Shown in pieces: positions 43,433 through 53,377 of a DNA stretch of 64,000 nucleotides. The translations under genes and the position numbers were made by a program. The notes beneath the pieces were generated by a model that searched no databases, was not told the origin of the DNA, and saw only the letters and a list, made by a program, of their open reading frames with translations. Position 1 is the stretch's first letter. Each line of letters opens with the position of its first letter. The stretch is from Planktothrix serta PCC 8927 (GTDB lineage Bacteria > Cyanobacteriota > Cyanobacteriia > Cyanobacteriales > Microcoleaceae): positions 227,959 through 291,958 of the forward strand of contig NZ_LR734877.1 in assembly GCF_900010725.2 (NCBI RefSeq). Direction: 5' to 3'.

Positions 43433-45079
43433 TTAAGTCTTAATTGAGAATTTTCGAGTTAAGGCACTCCGGGGTAATACACGCTGAACTTCTGCAACAG
43501 TTGTTGCTCCAGTGGTTACTTTTTCTATCGCGGCAATTCGGAAGGATAAAAAGCCTATTTCATACAAATAACGATGTAATTCTGTCAAGGTGCCTTCATA
43601 AATAATTTGGCGAATTCGATCATCAACGGTTAATAATTCTACAATTGCTTCTCGCCCTGAATAGCCTGAATAAAAACAGTTAGAACAGCCTCGACCTTTG
43701 CGCCAACTGTCGGGATTTGCCTGTTTTAATTCTAACCCTAAAACGTCTAAATCCATCGCTGTTGGTGTATAAGGTTCGGCACAGTGGGGACACACGCGGC
43801 GGGTTAACCGTTGTCCGACAATTCCTAATAAGGCATCACTAATTAACCCGGTATCAGGGCCAATATCTTTTAACCGGGGAATTGCACCAATAGCATCATT
43901 TGTATGCAGGGTGGTTAACACTAAATGACCGGTTAATGCAGCACGAACAGCCGTATCTGCGGTATCTCGATCGCGGATTTCTCCTACCATAATAATATCA
44001 GGATCTTGTCGCAAAATAGCGCGTAATCCCGCAGCAAATGTCATCCCTGCGCGTTCATGAACTTGAGTTTGAGTAATCCCTGGTAAAACATATTCAACGG
44101 GATCTTCAACCGTTACAACATTAACATTTTCTGTAGCAACGGCTAACAAACTATTATAAAGGGTACTGGTTTTTCCTGACCCTGTTGGCCCTGTAAAAAT
44201 AATCATTCCTTGGGGTTGACACAGCCAACTTTTATAGATATTTAATGTGGTTTCTGAAAAGCCTAAATCTTGTAATCCTGAGAAGGGATTTTCTTGGGGT
44301 AATAATCGAATTACGGCTTTTTCTCCCCCCACACAAGGCAGGGTACTAACCCGCATATCGAGGGAAACTTCTAAGTCTTGTTCGGAGACATAATTCTCTC
44401 CAATTCTACCATCTTGGGGGCGACGACTTTCGGCAATATCCATATTAGACATAACTTTAATTGCCACAATCACTTTCCGTCCAATATCCGAGGGGAGTAG
44501 GGTAATATTGCGAAGTAAACCATCAATTCGATAGCGAACTCTTAAGCCATCTTGAGAAGGTTCTAAATGAATATCACTGGCACGATTTCTTAAGGCTCCT
44601 GAAATTAAGGTTTTAATTCGAGTCAGTTGATCGGCTGCTTTTGATAAATATAATTCTGTAGTTTCACTAACATTTTCTGATTCGATTTCCCCCGTTAACG
44701 GGTTAATTAAGGGACTAGAGGTAATTCGATGAGGATCAAGATTTTGGGCATGATACCAAGCTCGATAACTTTTATCATCAATGGGGATAATTTTAATATC
44801 AGAAAAAGTGCGATCGCCCATCATTCTCATCGCATCCATCGAGACTTCTACCGGACATCCTAAATAATAACAATTTCGCCATAATAATAAGGGAATAACT
44901 GGAGGTAAAATATTCCGTTCTGGAAATTCTCGGAAAAATCGGAAACTAACCTCTCGATCTAATAATTTTAGATTTAAAATTTTCTGTTCATCGACTAAAT
45001 TTTTTAAGGCTTGCTCACAGGTAATACTCTGATTTCTCAGTTGTTGCCAAGCGGATAAAACGGGTGTTGTTGCAGTCAT
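43433..45079 (-). CDS. GspE/PilB-type secretion ATPase
   Basis: 548 residues. The N-terminal GspE-II-like part (about 1-130) is followed by the ATPase: DIHLEPSQDGLRVRYRIDG, Walker A GPTGSGKTSTLYNSL, DPDIIMVGEIRDRDTADTA (Walker B/Asp box), LTTLHTNDAIGAIPRL (His box) and a tetra-Cys zinc site (CPHC...CSNC). These ATPases drive pilus extension or type II secretion. It is shorter than typical cyanobacterial PilB and no pil or gsp genes are next to it, so its machine is unknown. Confidence 0.9.
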   Translation of the reverse strand: MTATTPVLSAWQQLRNQSITCEQALKNLVDEQKILNLKLLDREVSFRFFREFPERNILPPVIPLLLWRNCYYLGCPVEVSMDAMRMMGDRTFSDIKIIPIDDKSYRAWYHAQNLDPHRITSSPLINPLTGEIESENVSETTELYLSKAADQLTRIKTLISGALRNRASDIHLEPSQDGLRVRYRIDGLLRNITLLPSDIGRKVIVAIKVMSNMDIAESRRPQDGRIGENYVSEQDLEVSLDMRVSTLPCVGGEKAVIRLLPQENPFSGLQDLGFSETTLNIYKSWLCQPQGMIIFTGPTGSGKTSTLYNSLLAVATENVNVVTVEDPVEYVLPGITQTQVHERAGMTFAAGLRAILRQDPDIIMVGEIRDRDTADTAVRAALTGHLVLTTLHTNDAIGAIPRLKDIGPDTGLISDALLGIVGQRLTRRVCPHCAEPYTPTAMDLDVLGLELKQANPDSWRKGRGCSNCFYSGYSGREAIVELLTVDDRIRQIIYEGTLTELHRYLYEIGFLSFRIAAIEKVTTGATTVAEVQRVLPRSALTRKFSIKT

Positions 45080-45292
45080 GGGGTTAGCAGTGGAATGAGT
45101 GTGATGAGATTGAAAGTTGAGTTGAGAAATCTGGGGACATAAATTGATCCTCTACAATAATTATAGAGGGAAGGAATATTTTTTAACCTTTTTTAACTCT
45201 AATCGTTCTTATCTGTATCAAGACGACAAAATTAACGCATAATAGAGAATGAACTCCCATCTGGCAATGTTATTCGCTCAACGGTTCAGCTT

Positions 45293-46981
45293 ATGAAAAA
45301 ACGCTCATTTCCTAAAATTTTGGTCATTGGTCTAGTCGTTTTGGGACTCCTGGGAATTGGGGGGTTTTATGGGTTGTCGGGCCGAAACCCTGCCTCCTTA
45401 GTAACAGGTAGCACAAAAACAGCGCCAGAGGCGGCGATGTTTGTGCCTCGGACTGCACCCGCAATGGTTTCATTATTAGTAAATCCAGATCGGTTAGAAT
45501 CAGTTGGGAAGATTTTAACCTTTTCCCAAAAAAGTAATAATAATCGCATTCAACTCAACCCAATTAAAGAAAGTCTGTTAACAAATACGGGGTTAAATTA
45601 TGGGCGAGATATTCAACCTTGGTTAGGAAATGAAATCACTTGGGCATTAGTTACCCCTGATCTGGATCGTTCCTCGAATAATGGTCAACAACCGGGGTAT
45701 TTTGTCGCTTTATCAACAAAAAATTCTCAAAAAAGTCAAGAGGTTTTAGATCAGTTTTGGCAGAAACAAGTCAATGCTGGTTTAGATATTATTTCTGATC
45801 AATATCGCGGAGTTAAATTAGTTTATCGTAGACCCTTTGAAGGGGATGTTAACGATACACCTAGTTTAGTCACGGCTACTATTGGCGATCGCTTTGTGTT
45901 ATTTGCTAACTATCCCAAAGTGATGAAAGAAGCCTTAAATACTGTACAAGCTAATCTGAATTTAAGTCAATCTGAATCCTATCAAAAAGCCTTAAAAGAA
46001 TTAAAACCAGGAGGAGTTGGGTTTGGATTTTTTAATTTAGGAAATTGGCAATTAGTGACTGATCAACCGGAAGAATTTATCGGTCAACAACCCAGTTTGG
46101 CTGTATCTTTAGGAATTAATTCTAAGGGACTTTTAGCAGAAACCGCGTTAATTGCGACCTTAGAGGAAGATACAATAAACCCATCTCCAGCATTTTCCAA
46201 ACCTGTAGAAGCATTAAACTATATTAGTTCCAATAGTCCGTTATTAATTGCCGGAAAAGACTTAAAACAACTGTGGACAGACTTCTCTAAAATTGCTGCG
46301 GTCAATACGGCTTTAGAACAATTTATTGAGCAACCAATAGCCGGAATTAAAAGCTTATGGGGGTTAGATTTACCTCAAAATATTTTCAGTTGGGTGACAG
46401 GAGAATATGCCTTAGCAGTTGTTCCTCATGGGGATGAACAATGGGACTGGATTTTTGTGGCCGAACGTTCAGAAAATGCGAATTCAGCAATTGAAAATTT
46501 AGATAAAATTGCTACAGAACAAGGCTATAGTGTGGGATCATTTAATCTCAATAATAATACTCTATCAGCTTGGACAAAATTAACTCCTGTGGTTTTGCAG
46601 AAAAAGGATAAAGCTAAAACTCAAACCCGGTTAATTCAAGCGAATGCAAAAGGGGTACATTCAACGGTGGGGAAATATGAAATTTTTACGACTTCTGTTG
46701 AAGCGATGGATGAAGCTTTAGAAGTGGCAAAAACAGCTAATTTGATTACTGAAGATCCCGATTTTAAAGCCAGTCTTGAAGTTTTACCGCAAATCAATGA
46801 TGGTTATTTCTATCTGAATTGGCTAACCAGTCGAGACTTTTTGAATCAACAATTACCGTTGTTTAAATTAGTGGAACTTTCCGCTAAACCGTTTTTTGAT
46901 AATTTGCGATCGTTTACAATTAGTAGTAGCGATCGCGTCGGAAATGTTCAACACGCAACGGTATTTTTAAGACTGCGTTAG
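45293..46981 (+). CDS. DUF3352 membrane-anchored protein
   Basis: 562 residues. One anchor at about 8-29 (FPKILVIGLVVLGLLGIGGFYGL), then a long beta/alpha periplasmic-type domain of the DUF3352 family (AAMFVPRTAPAMVSLLVNPDRLESVG, SYQKALKELKPGGVGFGFFNLGNW, FSWVTGEYALAVVPHGDEQWDWIFVAERS). Function unknown. Downstream lie a palindromic repeat and ParDE. Confidence 0.85.
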   Translation: MKKRSFPKILVIGLVVLGLLGIGGFYGLSGRNPASLVTGSTKTAPEAAMFVPRTAPAMVSLLVNPDRLESVGKILTFSQKSNNNRIQLNPIKESLLTNTGLNYGRDIQPWLGNEITWALVTPDLDRSSNNGQQPGYFVALSTKNSQKSQEVLDQFWQKQVNAGLDIISDQYRGVKLVYRRPFEGDVNDTPSLVTATIGDRFVLFANYPKVMKEALNTVQANLNLSQSESYQKALKELKPGGVGFGFFNLGNWQLVTDQPEEFIGQQPSLAVSLGINSKGLLAETALIATLEEDTINPSPAFSKPVEALNYISSNSPLLIAGKDLKQLWTDFSKIAAVNTALEQFIEQPIAGIKSLWGLDLPQNIFSWVTGEYALAVVPHGDEQWDWIFVAERSENANSAIENLDKIATEQGYSVGSFNLNNNTLSAWTKLTPVVLQKKDKAKTQTRLIQANAKGVHSTVGKYEIFTTSVEAMDEALEVAKTANLITEDPDFKASLEVLPQINDGYFYLNWLTSRDFLNQQLPLFKLVELSAKPFFDNLRSFTISSSDRVGNVQHATVFLRLR

Positions 46982-46997
46982 TTAATCCAATAAACTC

Positions 46998-47024
46998 GGT
47001 TTCTTAGAAACCGGGTTTCTGTCT
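46998..47024. repeat. GAAACCGGGTTTC palindrome pair
   Basis: ACTCGGTTTCTTAGAAACCGGGTTTCTG contains two members of the dispersed palindrome family just after the DUF3352 stop codon; they could act as a terminator hairpin. Confidence 0.75.
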
Positions 47025-47055
47025 AAACTGTAAATCTAAAATCAGAGGTTAAACG

Positions 47056-47304
47056 ATGATGAACTTACTCAATCTTTCTCTCCCTGAGTCAATTCAAACT
47101 TTTGTTGAACACCAAGTTGTTAAAGGAGGTTATGCTAATGCTAACGAATATATCCTAGATTTGCTGCGTCAAGAACAAGTAAAAATAGAACGAGTTGAAT
47201 CTTTATTATTAGAAGGGTTAGAAAGTGGTGAACCGATAGAGTTAACAGATGAATGGTGGGATCAAAAACGTTCTCAATTAATACAACATTTTCAACCAGA
47301 GTAA
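47056..47304 (+). CDS. parD: ParD-like antitoxin
   Basis: 82 residues. LNLSLPESIQTFVEHQVVKGGYANANEYILDLLRQEQ is the ribbon-helix-helix of the ParD/CC2985 family, and the C-terminal VESLLLEGLESGEPIELTDEWWDQKRSQL binds the toxin. The stop TAA shares a base with the toxin ATG, as in an operon. Confidence 0.92.
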   Translation: MMNLLNLSLPESIQTFVEHQVVKGGYANANEYILDLLRQEQVKIERVESLLLEGLESGEPIELTDEWWDQKRSQLIQHFQPE

Positions 47305-47621
47305 TGACTAAAAGAATTATAATCACTCCTAAAGCCAGCCAAGATATTGATGATCATTTTATGTATATTTCTTCGAGAAATCAGAATGCAGCATTACGTT
47401 TTTTTGATGCAGTCCGTGAAACCTTAGCAAACTTGGCTAGAATGTCAGAAATAGGGGGTTTGTATCCTATTAATAATGTTCGTTTAGAAAAGTTAAGGAG
47501 ATGGTCAGTTAAAGGATTTGAAAAGTATTTAATCTTTTATTTATCCTTTGAAGATCGGATTTTAATTGTTCGCATTCTTCACTCGGCTAGAGATATTGAA
47601 AGAATTTTAACAGAAGAATAA
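47304..47621 (+). CDS. parE: ParE-like toxin
   Basis: 105 residues from ATG 47304 (MTKRIIITPKASQDIDDHFMYI); the frame is open further up inside parD but that start is poor. The RelE/ParE fold: DIDDHFMYISSRNQNAALRFFDAVRETLANLA, then RRWSVKGFEKYLIFYLSFEDRILIVRILHSARD. ParE toxins poison DNA gyrase, and others of the superfamily cut mRNA. Confidence 0.92.
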   Translation: MTKRIIITPKASQDIDDHFMYISSRNQNAALRFFDAVRETLANLARMSEIGGLYPINNVRLEKLRRWSVKGFEKYLIFYLSFEDRILIVRILHSARDIERILTEE

Positions 47622-47676
47622 CGGTTGACTATTCTTGATAAAAGCAAGCGAGCGAGGACGCTCGCACTACTACAAT

Positions 47677-48828
47677 TTAACGATTTAAAACCCGTTTTAA
47701 CGCCGATAAGAATAACAGAACATTTTCAGGACGGCTATTATATCCCATTAACCCAATTCGCCAAACTTGACCCGCTAATTCTCCTAAACCGTTGCCGATT
47801 TCAATATTATATTCGGTCAATAATTGACGAGAAATCGCTTTTCCATCCACCCCTTCAGGAATGCGAACCGTTGTTAATGTAGGTAAACGATAATCTTCGT
47901 GAACATGACAAACTAATCCCAAATCGTTTAACCCCTCCCATAATAATTTAGCATTAGTTAGATGACGATTCCAACTAGCTTCTAATCCTTCTTGGGCTAA
48001 AATTCTGAGAGCTTCTCGCAAGGCATAATTCATATTAACGGGGGCAGTATGGTGATAGACTCGATCCTGACCCCAATATTGAGACAGAAGCGATACATCT
48101 AAATACCAATTCGCCACTTTTGTTGAACGATTTTTTAATTTTTCAACAGCGCGAGGACTCATGGTAAACGGCCCTAAACCGGGGGGACAACCTAACCCTT
48201 TTTGACTACAACTATAAGATAAATCCACACCCCAACTATCCAAAAATAAGGGCACACCGCCTAAACTGGTAACGGTATCAACTAATAGCAAACAATCAAA
48301 TTCTCGACACAATGCGCCCAACCCTTCCAACGGTTGACAAGCGCCTGTAGACGTTTCCGCATGAACTATTGCTAACACCTTGGGACGATGGGTTTCCAGC
48401 CCTTGCCGCAGTTCTTCCAAACTAAACACCCGACCCCAGGGTTTGACTAATTTTCGCACATCGGCCCCATAACGGCCCGCCATATCGACTAACCGATAGC
48501 CAAAATATCCCATTATCCCCACTAAAACCACGTCTCCAGGTTCAACAATATTCGCCAGAGTCGCCTCCATTGCAGCGCTTCCCGTCCCACTTATGGGGAT
48601 AGTCATGGGGTTATCGGTTTGCCAAGCATAGCGCAACAGGGTTTGTACCTCGTTCATCAGTTGCAGAAAATAGGGGTCAAGGTGTCCGATGGGAGACATC
48701 GCCAGCGCTTGTAATACACGGGGGTTGGCATTGGATGGCCCCGGCCCTAATAACAGACGGGGAGGAACATTCAACTCTGGGGGAATAACTCGATTTTTAT
48801 CATTAACCGCAGGTGAAACTAAACTCAT
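47677..48828 (-). CDS. class V aminotransferase (alanine/serine-glyoxylate type)
   Basis: 383 residues. RLLLGPGPSNANPRVLQALAMSPIGHLDP, ISGTGSAAMEATLAN, VHAETSTGACQPLEGLG, LLVDTVTSLGG and CSQKGLGCPPGLG (Schiff-base Lys) are the alanine-glyoxylate/serine-glyoxylate aminotransferase signature. Expected role: photorespiratory glyoxylate to glycine. The substrate preference cannot be read directly. It stands alone, head to head with the RM enzyme gene. Confidence 0.9.
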   Translation of the reverse strand: MSLVSPAVNDKNRVIPPELNVPPRLLLGPGPSNANPRVLQALAMSPIGHLDPYFLQLMNEVQTLLRYAWQTDNPMTIPISGTGSAAMEATLANIVEPGDVVLVGIMGYFGYRLVDMAGRYGADVRKLVKPWGRVFSLEELRQGLETHRPKVLAIVHAETSTGACQPLEGLGALCREFDCLLLVDTVTSLGGVPLFLDSWGVDLSYSCSQKGLGCPPGLGPFTMSPRAVEKLKNRSTKVANWYLDVSLLSQYWGQDRVYHHTAPVNMNYALREALRILAQEGLEASWNRHLTNAKLLWEGLNDLGLVCHVHEDYRLPTLTTVRIPEGVDGKAISRQLLTEYNIEIGNGLGELAGQVWRIGLMGYNSRPENVLLFLSALKRVLNR

Positions 48829-48879
48829 AAATCATTTTTGACTCAATACTATTATTATGCTGTAGAATGATCTTAATTG

Positions 48880-51800
48880 ATGTTAAGAAGATTGACATTT
48901 TTCTATTCAAGAAAACCGATGCAAGTCACTAAAACCTTATTTCAAAATAAAATCCTCAATAATGCTATTCGCAATTTTACCTTTCCTGATGATTTGCTAG
49001 ACCGTCATGAAATTCTTCAACGTTGGATTAATACCTTAAAAGCAGGAACACTAGAAAAAGTTAAAGAAACGTCTTTACAAGGGGATTTTTTAAAAGATAT
49101 TTTTCAGGATATTTTAGGATATCGGTCTGTGATTTCAGGAGAGGGGAAAACCTGGGAAATTCACGCCGAACAAACGATTTCTGATGGGGGTGGATTTGCT
49201 GATGGTGCGTTAGGATTATTTACAGCAATTGAAGGGAAAGCGGGAAAGGTTAAACTTCAGGGTAAAATTATTGCACCGATTGAATTAAAAAGTGCTAAAA
49301 ACGATTTAGATCGACCTGCACCCGGACGCAAACTTTCTGCGGTTGAACAAGGTTGGCAATATGCGAATTATACTGAAAATTGTCGTTGGGTGATTGTCTC
49401 TAATTATCGAGAATTACGTCTTTATCAACTTACTAAGACACCCGCTTACTTTGAACGTTTTTTATTAACTGACTTAGAAGCGATCGCTAATTTCAAAAAG
49501 CTTTATTATTTACTCTGTCGGACTAACTTTTTACCCAAAACCGGACAACAACAATCTATTATAGATCGGTTATTGGCTGATTCCGATACCGCACAACAAG
49601 AAATTACAGAACAACTCTATCAAGATTATTATAATGTCCGAATTAATCTCGTTAATCATTTTTGCTTCACCGGGCCTAAAAATCTCCCAAATCGAGATAA
49701 TATTTTAATTGAGAAAGCTCAAAAAACCTTAGATAGAATTTTATTTTTAGCCTTTTGTCAAGATAGAGGGTTATTACCTAAAAACACCCTAAATAATGCT
49801 CATGATTACAAAGATCCTTATCATACTAAATTAATTTGGGATAATTATAAATCAGTATTTTCTTGGGTCGATAAAGGAAATGAAGATCCGCCAATTCCAG
49901 GTTATAATGGGGGATTATTTGAACATGATCCGTTATTAGATGAACAGTTAACGGTTCCTGACCCGCTTTGTACACAACTCAAAAATTTAACTAAATATGA
50001 CTTTGAAACTGAGGTTTCTGTTGATATTTTAGGACATATTTTTGAACAATCAATTACAGATTTAGAAGCCTTAAAAGCTAAAACTCAAAACCAAGATTTT
50101 AATCAAAAATCAGGGAAACGCAAAACCCAAGGAATTTTTTATACTCCAGCGTTTATTACTCAATATATTGTGCAGGTAGCCTTGGGAGCTTATCTCAAAC
50201 AAAAAGAAGATGAATTGCGCGATCGCTTTCAATTAAATATTACCACAAAAACACCTAAAAAGCAACAAAAATCGGCAGAAATTGAATTTTGGCAAACCTA
50301 TCGAGATCAAATTTTAAAACAAACCAAAGTTTGTGATCCCGCTTGCGGCTCTGGGGCATTTTTAATCGCGGCTTTTGATTATTTATTCCAAGATTATCAA
50401 CGAGTTAATCAAGCCTTATCTTCCCTATTAATAACGCCAGAAACAGAGTTAGAACGTTTAGATACAATGATTTTAACTCAAAACTTATATGGAGTTGATT
50501 TATCGGCGGAGTCGGTCGAAATTACTAAATTATCCCTGTGGTTAAAAACGGCTGAACCTGGAAAATCCTTAACGGATTTAGATGATAATATTAAACAAGG
50601 TAATTCTATTATTGCTGATGCTGACTTTACCGATAAACCCTTTAACTGGGAAACAGAATTTCCAGAAGTCTTTGCTAAGGGTGGGTTTGATGTGGTGATC
50701 GGAAATCCTCCCTATGTCCGACAAGAATTATTATCTCCAATTAAACCCTATTTAAAAGATCATTATCAATCCTATAATGGGGTAGCTGATTTATACGCTT
50801 ATTTCTATGAAAAAGGGTTAAATATCCTCAAACCTGCTGGAAAATTATCTTATATTGTTACGAATAAATGGTTAAAAGCGGGTTATGGTGAACCCTTGCG
50901 TCGGTTTTTTATTGAAAATAGCACTTTTGAGCAAATTATTGATTTTGGACACGCCCCAATTTTTGAGGATGCAGATACTTTTCCCTGTATTATATCGGTT
51001 TATAAACTATCTCCCTCTCAAGTTGAAACCACTGAACTCAAAACCTCTATTCCTTCTGAATTTAATGTTAAACTTTGTCCAATTCCAAAAGAAAAATTAG
51101 TTAATATTAACTTAACTCAATATGTCCAAAATCAAGGTTATGATGTGGCTTGGTCAAGGTTTACAAGTGAATCTTGGAATTTAGAACGTCCAGACGTTGA
51201 GGAGTTAATGAATAAAATTCAGCGTGTGGGAATTCCTCTTAAAGATTTCGCCGGAGTTAAACCGTTATATGGAATTAAAACTGGGTTAAATGAAGCCTTT
51301 TTAATTGATGATGAGACTAAAAATAAAATTGTTCAAGCTGACCCAAAATCCGCCGAAATTATTAAACCTTTACTCCGAGGTCAGGATATTAAACGGTGGT
51401 ATTCTACATCAGAAAATTTATGGATAATTTTTACTAGACGAGGGTTAGAAATTGATGATTATCCGGCTATTAAAAATCATCTCAATTCCTATCGCCAAAA
51501 ATTAGAACCTTGTCCTAAAAATTGGAATAAAAACCAAGAGGGGGAATGGTTGGGACGCAAAGCCGGTCATTATCAATGGTATGAAATTCAAGATGCAGTA
51601 GATTATTGGGAAATTTTGGAACAACCCAAAATCCTTTATCAAGAAATTAATACCTATCCAGCTTATACAATAGATAGGAACAATTACTATGTCAATAATA
51701 AAGTTTTTATTTTACCGAAGGCAGATTTTTATATTTGCGGTTGTCTTAACTCGCCTTTAGGTTGGTGGATAGCTTATCAATTATTTCCCAAAATGATCGG

Positions 51801-52272
51801 AGATTCTGTTACACCGCGTGGAGATTTAATGATTAATTTTCCTATCGGAGAACCTACAGATCAAATTCGTGATGAAGTTGAATCAATTGTTACTCGCTTA
51901 ATTGAAATCACAAAAACAAATCAAACCGCTAATGATGATGTTTTAACTTGGTTACAAATTCAATATAAAGTTAAAAAAATTAGTCGAAAATTAGAAAGTT
52001 TTGCCGACCTGAGTTTTGAAGAATTAATCGAAGAAGTGATCAAACAATTACCAAAAAGTAAATCATCTGATCCTTTAGGAGTCAAAGGATTAAAATCAAT
52101 ACGAGAAGCTTATAACGAATATGTACCCGCCATTCAAACTCGCAAACAAGAAGCACTAAACTTAGAAAAACGGTTATCGGATTTAGTCAATCAAGCCTAT
52201 CAATTAACCCCAGAAGAAATAGAATTAATCTGGAAAACAGCACCCCCTAGAATGCCCTTTTATCCCAGTTAA
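48880..52272 (+). CDS. type IIG restriction-modification enzyme (Eco57I-type)
   Basis: About 1130 residues from ATG 48880; an ATG at 48919 (MQVTKTLFQ) is a plausible shorter start. Order: nuclease part with PIELKSAKND (E-x-K) around residue 130, helical linker, methyltransferase (VCDPACGSGAFLIAAFDYLF, then NLYGVDLSAESVEITKLSLW and DVVIGNPPYVRQE), then a long C-terminal target-recognition domain (LLRGQDIKRWY, PKILYQEI, NSPLGWWIAYQLFPKM). N6-adenine methylation is implied by NPPY. A single polypeptide both cutting and modifying is the type IIG plan; no separate R, M or S genes are nearby. Confidence 0.9.
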   Translation: MLRRLTFFYSRKPMQVTKTLFQNKILNNAIRNFTFPDDLLDRHEILQRWINTLKAGTLEKVKETSLQGDFLKDIFQDILGYRSVISGEGKTWEIHAEQTISDGGGFADGALGLFTAIEGKAGKVKLQGKIIAPIELKSAKNDLDRPAPGRKLSAVEQGWQYANYTENCRWVIVSNYRELRLYQLTKTPAYFERFLLTDLEAIANFKKLYYLLCRTNFLPKTGQQQSIIDRLLADSDTAQQEITEQLYQDYYNVRINLVNHFCFTGPKNLPNRDNILIEKAQKTLDRILFLAFCQDRGLLPKNTLNNAHDYKDPYHTKLIWDNYKSVFSWVDKGNEDPPIPGYNGGLFEHDPLLDEQLTVPDPLCTQLKNLTKYDFETEVSVDILGHIFEQSITDLEALKAKTQNQDFNQKSGKRKTQGIFYTPAFITQYIVQVALGAYLKQKEDELRDRFQLNITTKTPKKQQKSAEIEFWQTYRDQILKQTKVCDPACGSGAFLIAAFDYLFQDYQRVNQALSSLLITPETELERLDTMILTQNLYGVDLSAESVEITKLSLWLKTAEPGKSLTDLDDNIKQGNSIIADADFTDKPFNWETEFPEVFAKGGFDVVIGNPPYVRQELLSPIKPYLKDHYQSYNGVADLYAYFYEKGLNILKPAGKLSYIVTNKWLKAGYGEPLRRFFIENSTFEQIIDFGHAPIFEDADTFPCIISVYKLSPSQVETTELKTSIPSEFNVKLCPIPKEKLVNINLTQYVQNQGYDVAWSRFTSESWNLERPDVEELMNKIQRVGIPLKDFAGVKPLYGIKTGLNEAFLIDDETKNKIVQADPKSAEIIKPLLRGQDIKRWYSTSENLWIIFTRRGLEIDDYPAIKNHLNSYRQKLEPCPKNWNKNQEGEWLGRKAGHYQWYEIQDAVDYWEILEQPKILYQEINTYPAYTIDRNNYYVNNKVFILPKADFYICGCLNSPLGWWIAYQLFPKMIGDSVTPRGDLMINFPIGEPTDQIRDEVESIVTRLIEITKTNQTANDDVLTWLQIQYKVKKISRKLESFADLSFEELIEEVIKQLPKSKSSDPLGVKGLKSIREAYNEYVPAIQTRKQEALNLEKRLSDLVNQAYQLTPEEIELIWKTAPPRMPFYPS

Positions 52273-52297
52273 TTTAACAGAAGATCCCTTTCTAGGG

Positions 52298-52340
52298 TAT
52301 AGCACTACGCATTACAGTTAGGACACTTCTAAATCCAGCA
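52298..52340. mobile_element. solo IS630 end
   Basis: TATAGCACTACGC...AGTTAGGACA...TCTAAATCCAGCA matches the left end of the IS630 element at 26383-26425 with few changes. No transposase follows; instead a heptamer array begins at 52347. It is a remnant left by deletion or a MITE end. Confidence 0.75.
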
Positions 52341-52346
52341 AACTCA

Positions 52347-52409
52347 TTCCCTGTTCCCTGTTCCCTGTTCCCTATTCCCTATTCCCTATTCCCTGTTCCC
52401 TGTTCCCTG
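52347..52409. repeat. TTCCCTG/TTCCCTA heptamer array
   Basis: About nine tandem copies, reverse complement of the GGGAACA heptamer seen near 16068, 59600 and 63493, with CCCTATT variants in the middle. It lies between the RM gene and exbB, next to the IS630 end. Confidence 0.9.
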
Positions 52410-52502
52410 CTATAAAAACACTAGCGATTCACCCCGGAGAATGGCAAAATTGAAAGGGTTTGGCTTTATATTAGCCAAGTAGCCTGTACATCTAATACAG
52501 TT

Positions 52503-53306
52503 ATGAATATTCAAGAGATTTTTGCTAAGGGTGGGCCAGCAATGTGGCCGTTGCTGATTTTGTCCATCTTGTCGATGAGTGTGATCTTAGAACGCATTTG
52601 GTTTTGGATGACGACCCTCACCAAAGAAAAACAAATCGTTAACCGAGTTATTGACTCAGCGCGACGAGGACAATGGGGGAAGGCGCATCAAATTGCGAAA
52701 CAATCTAGTAATCAACCTATGGGACGGTTTCTCTATGCACCCCTGCGGTTACAGTCTCCAGACCCGGAAGTGTTTCGTTTAGCGCTAGAAGCTGGAGCGG
52801 ATGAAGAGTTAGCGTCCATGCGGCGTGGAGACAAAATTTTTGAGGCGGTAATTGCAATGGCGCCTCTATTGGGACTCTTGGGAACAGTATTAGGGTTAAT
52901 TAACTCCTTGGGTTCGATTCGTTTGGGGGATATTGGGACTTCATCGGCTTCAGATGTTACCTTGGGGATTGCAGAAGCTTTAATTACAACAGCAACGGGA
53001 TTAATTGTTGCGATTATAAGTTTGGCGTTTTATCGCTTGTTTCAGGGGTTAATGTTTAATCAAGCTAAAATATTCCGTAAAGCCGGAAATGAATTAGAAT
53101 TGTTGTATCGTCAGAATTGGCCCTATGCCAAATCTCAGTTACAAATTCCTGACACTGAAGAAGAAGAGGAAGAAGAAACCGAAGAACCGATTCTGAAGCA
53201 TTTACTGGTAGACCGAGAAAATAATAACTCGTCCGTAGAACCGGAAAAACCGATTAAACCCGCAGAACGATCTGAGTTTTTGGAGAAGGAAGACGATGGA
53301 AAATAA
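52503..53306 (+). CDS. exbB: ExbB/TolQ/MotA-type proton channel protein
   Basis: 267 residues. Three membrane helices: near 12-32 ([23 protein letters not shown]), [21 protein letters not shown], and [19 protein letters not shown]; the latter two carry the ExbB/TolQ signature. The C-terminal tail is long and acidic ([10 protein letters not shown]). With ExbD it forms a channel that uses the proton motive force to energise TonB-type transport or the Tol system. exbD starts 71 bases after it. Confidence 0.93.
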   Translation: MNIQEIFAKGGPAMWPLLILSILSMSVILERIWFWMTTLTKEKQIVNRVIDSARRGQWGKAHQIAKQSSNQPMGRFLYAPLRLQSPDPEVFRLALEAGADEELASMRRGDKIFEAVIAMAPLLGLLGTVLGLINSLGSIRLGDIGTSSASDVTLGIAEALITTATGLIVAIISLAFYRLFQGLMFNQAKIFRKAGNELELLYRQNWPYAKSQLQIPDTEEEEEEETEEPILKHLLVDRENNNSSVEPEKPIKPAERSEFLEKEDDGK

Positions 53307-53377
53307 ACGATTTTCAGGGCTAATATTCCGATTTATTCCTCGAAAAACTCCTAGAAATTAATTACAAAAAAACTGTT

